From: an uncultured Pirellula sp.
GTDB taxonomy: Bacteria; Planctomycetota; Planctomycetia; Pirellulales; Pirellulaceae
Length of the DNA: 17,131 nucleotides
Reading direction: 5' to 3'
Assembly (NCBI GenBank): GCA_903837255.1
Contig: CAILTZ010000380.1
Span: forward strand, 1 to 17,131
Below, piece after piece: positions 16,372 through 17,131 of this stretch (its first letter is position 1; each line of letters opens with the position of its first letter). The position numbers and the translations under genes were made by a program. The notes beneath the pieces were generated by a model. The model saw nothing but the letters and a program-made list of their open reading frames with translations, did not search any database and was not told where the DNA came from.

Positions 16372-16377
16372 AGGAAG
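16372..16377 (+). promoter_or_regulatory. Ribosome binding site of pdxJ
   Basis: AGGAAG lies ten bases before ATG 16388, at good spacing, and fixes the pdxJ start. Confidence 0.5.
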
Positions 16378-16387
16378 TCCCAAATTC

Positions 16388-17104
16388 ATGGTGGAACTCG
16401 GCGTTAACATCGATCACGTAGCAACATTGCGGCAAGCTCGTCGAACGGTCGAGCCGGATCCAGTCGCCGCTGCTGTCTTGGCCGAACTCGGCGGAGCCGA
16501 TTCCATCACTATCCACCTTCGCGAAGACCGTCGCCACATCCAGGACCGCGACGTACGAGTTCTGGCTGAAACCCTAAGGGCTAAATTCAACTTCGAACTC
16601 TCCTGTGCCCCAGAAATCGTCCAGATCGCCTGCAGCGTCCGTCCCGAACAAGCCACCTTGGTCCCGGAAAAACGCCAGGAGGTAACGACCGAAGGAGGTC
16701 TGGACCTGCGGCCTCGCAGCCCGGAACTTCGAAACGCGATCGCAACCCTTCGCGACTCGGGGATCAGTGTTAGCCTATTTATCGACCCGGATGACCAGCA
16801 GGTTCGCATCGCCAAGGAGCTCGGGGTCGATGCTGTCGAATTGCATACGGGCCAGTATGCAGAAGCCCGAGGCCAGGAACAACTCCAGGAACTGCGACGC
16901 CTCGAGCACGCCTCCCAACTGGTCAACGACATGGGGCTCAAGCTCCATGCAGGCCATGGGCTTACCTATCAAAACGTTCGACCCCTGGCGGCCATCCCAG
17001 GCATGCGTGAACTGAACATCGGACACAGCATCGTCTCGCGCGCGGTCCTCGTAGGGATCAAAGAAGCGGTACGGGAAATGAAACTCTTGCTAAATACTCC
17101 TTAG
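16388..17104 (+). CDS. pdxJ: Pyridoxine 5'-phosphate synthase PdxJ
   Basis: This encodes 238 residues, the normal length. The enzyme condenses 1-deoxy-D-xylulose 5-phosphate with 3-amino-2-oxopropyl phosphate to give pyridoxine 5'-phosphate, the last step of the DXP-dependent vitamin B6 route, in the cytoplasm. Family blocks: [17 protein letters not shown] at the start, [15 protein letters not shown] with His43, FNFELSC with Glu70, [25 protein letters not shown], and [11 protein letters not shown] with His190. His43, Glu70 and His190 match the catalytic residues of E. coli PdxJ (His45, Glu72, His193). Other B6 genes are not in the window. The gene has a clear ribosome binding site and a long hairpin upstream, and stops 27 bases before the window end. 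Confidence 0.97.
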   Translation: MVELGVNIDHVATLRQARRTVEPDPVAAAVLAELGGADSITIHLREDRRHIQDRDVRVLAETLRAKFNFELSCAPEIVQIACSVRPEQATLVPEKRQEVTTEGGLDLRPRSPELRNAIATLRDSGISVSLFIDPDDQQVRIAKELGVDAVELHTGQYAEARGQEQLQELRRLEHASQLVNDMGLKLHAGHGLTYQNVRPLAAIPGMRELNIGHSIVSRAVLVGIKEAVREMKLLLNTP

Positions 17105-17131
17105 CAAACCACTGGCAAACAAAAAACATGC

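Larger units (their letters stand above)
15821..16387. other. 567-base non-coding region between divergent genes
   Basis: This lies between the leftward UDP-glucose dehydrogenase gene and rightward pdxJ, and must hold both promoters. Nothing in it looks like a real protein. It has an AT-rich part with a TTTTCC-G-GGAAAA palindrome (15918-15930), a 10-base inverted repeat (15943-15952 / 15972-15981), a direct repeat CAAAAAGGA (15961-15969, 15978-15986) and a long hairpin before pdxJ (16247-16314). No clear -10/-35 pair was found for either gene. Confidence 0.6.

Overview
The window looks like chromosomal DNA from a planctomycete, most likely of the Pirellulaceae type. This is inferred from gene content: a PQQ-type beta-propeller protein with the WPQYRGPKGDG motif typical of that phylum, a TIM-barrel epimerase of a family common there, a DUF4432 epimerase-like protein, weak or absent Shine-Dalgarno sequences, and TTG/GTG starts. 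No mobile element, CRISPR array, rRNA or tRNA was found. Most genes are housekeeping or envelope genes.

Left part (1-6360, + strand): the tail of an unidentified protein ending in Gly-Asp-Tyr-Ser repeats; a hairpin; a lipoprotein that reads as a FlgI (flagellar P-ring)-like protein with HEAT-type repeats inserted; the condensin smc 21 bases downstream; then fliW, whose stop overlaps the stop of the next, opposite-strand gene.

Middle (6357-11919): surE and a TIM-barrel sugar-phosphate isomerase/epimerase-like gene form a minus-strand pair joined by a GTGCTGA overlap. A 677-base non-coding stretch follows. It holds palindromes, a 10-base inverted repeat and four copies of AAACAGAA, three of them exactly 84 bases apart. 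Next come lnt (apolipoprotein N-acyltransferase, TTG start, triple PNTAR repeat) and an exported PQQ-like propeller protein, both on the + strand. The propeller gene overlaps the oppositely oriented glycosyltransferase gene by 25 bases.

Right part (11895-17131): a tight minus-strand operon of UDP-glucose 6-dehydrogenase, a DUF4432 aldose-epimerase-like protein and a family-39-type membrane glycosyltransferase. The junctions are TAAATG and TGATCATG. It plausibly supplies an activated uronic sugar and a membrane enzyme for envelope or exopolysaccharide glycosylation. The dehydrogenase closely resembles the animal enzyme. A divergent non-coding stretch of 567 bases with a long stable hairpin leads into pdxJ (vitamin B6 synthesis).

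The points most worth a second look are the FlgI-like/HEAT lipoprotein, the periodic AAACAGAA motif, the hairpin before pdxJ, and the animal-type dehydrogenase in its operon. No wholly new multi-gene system could be demonstrated from sequence alone.
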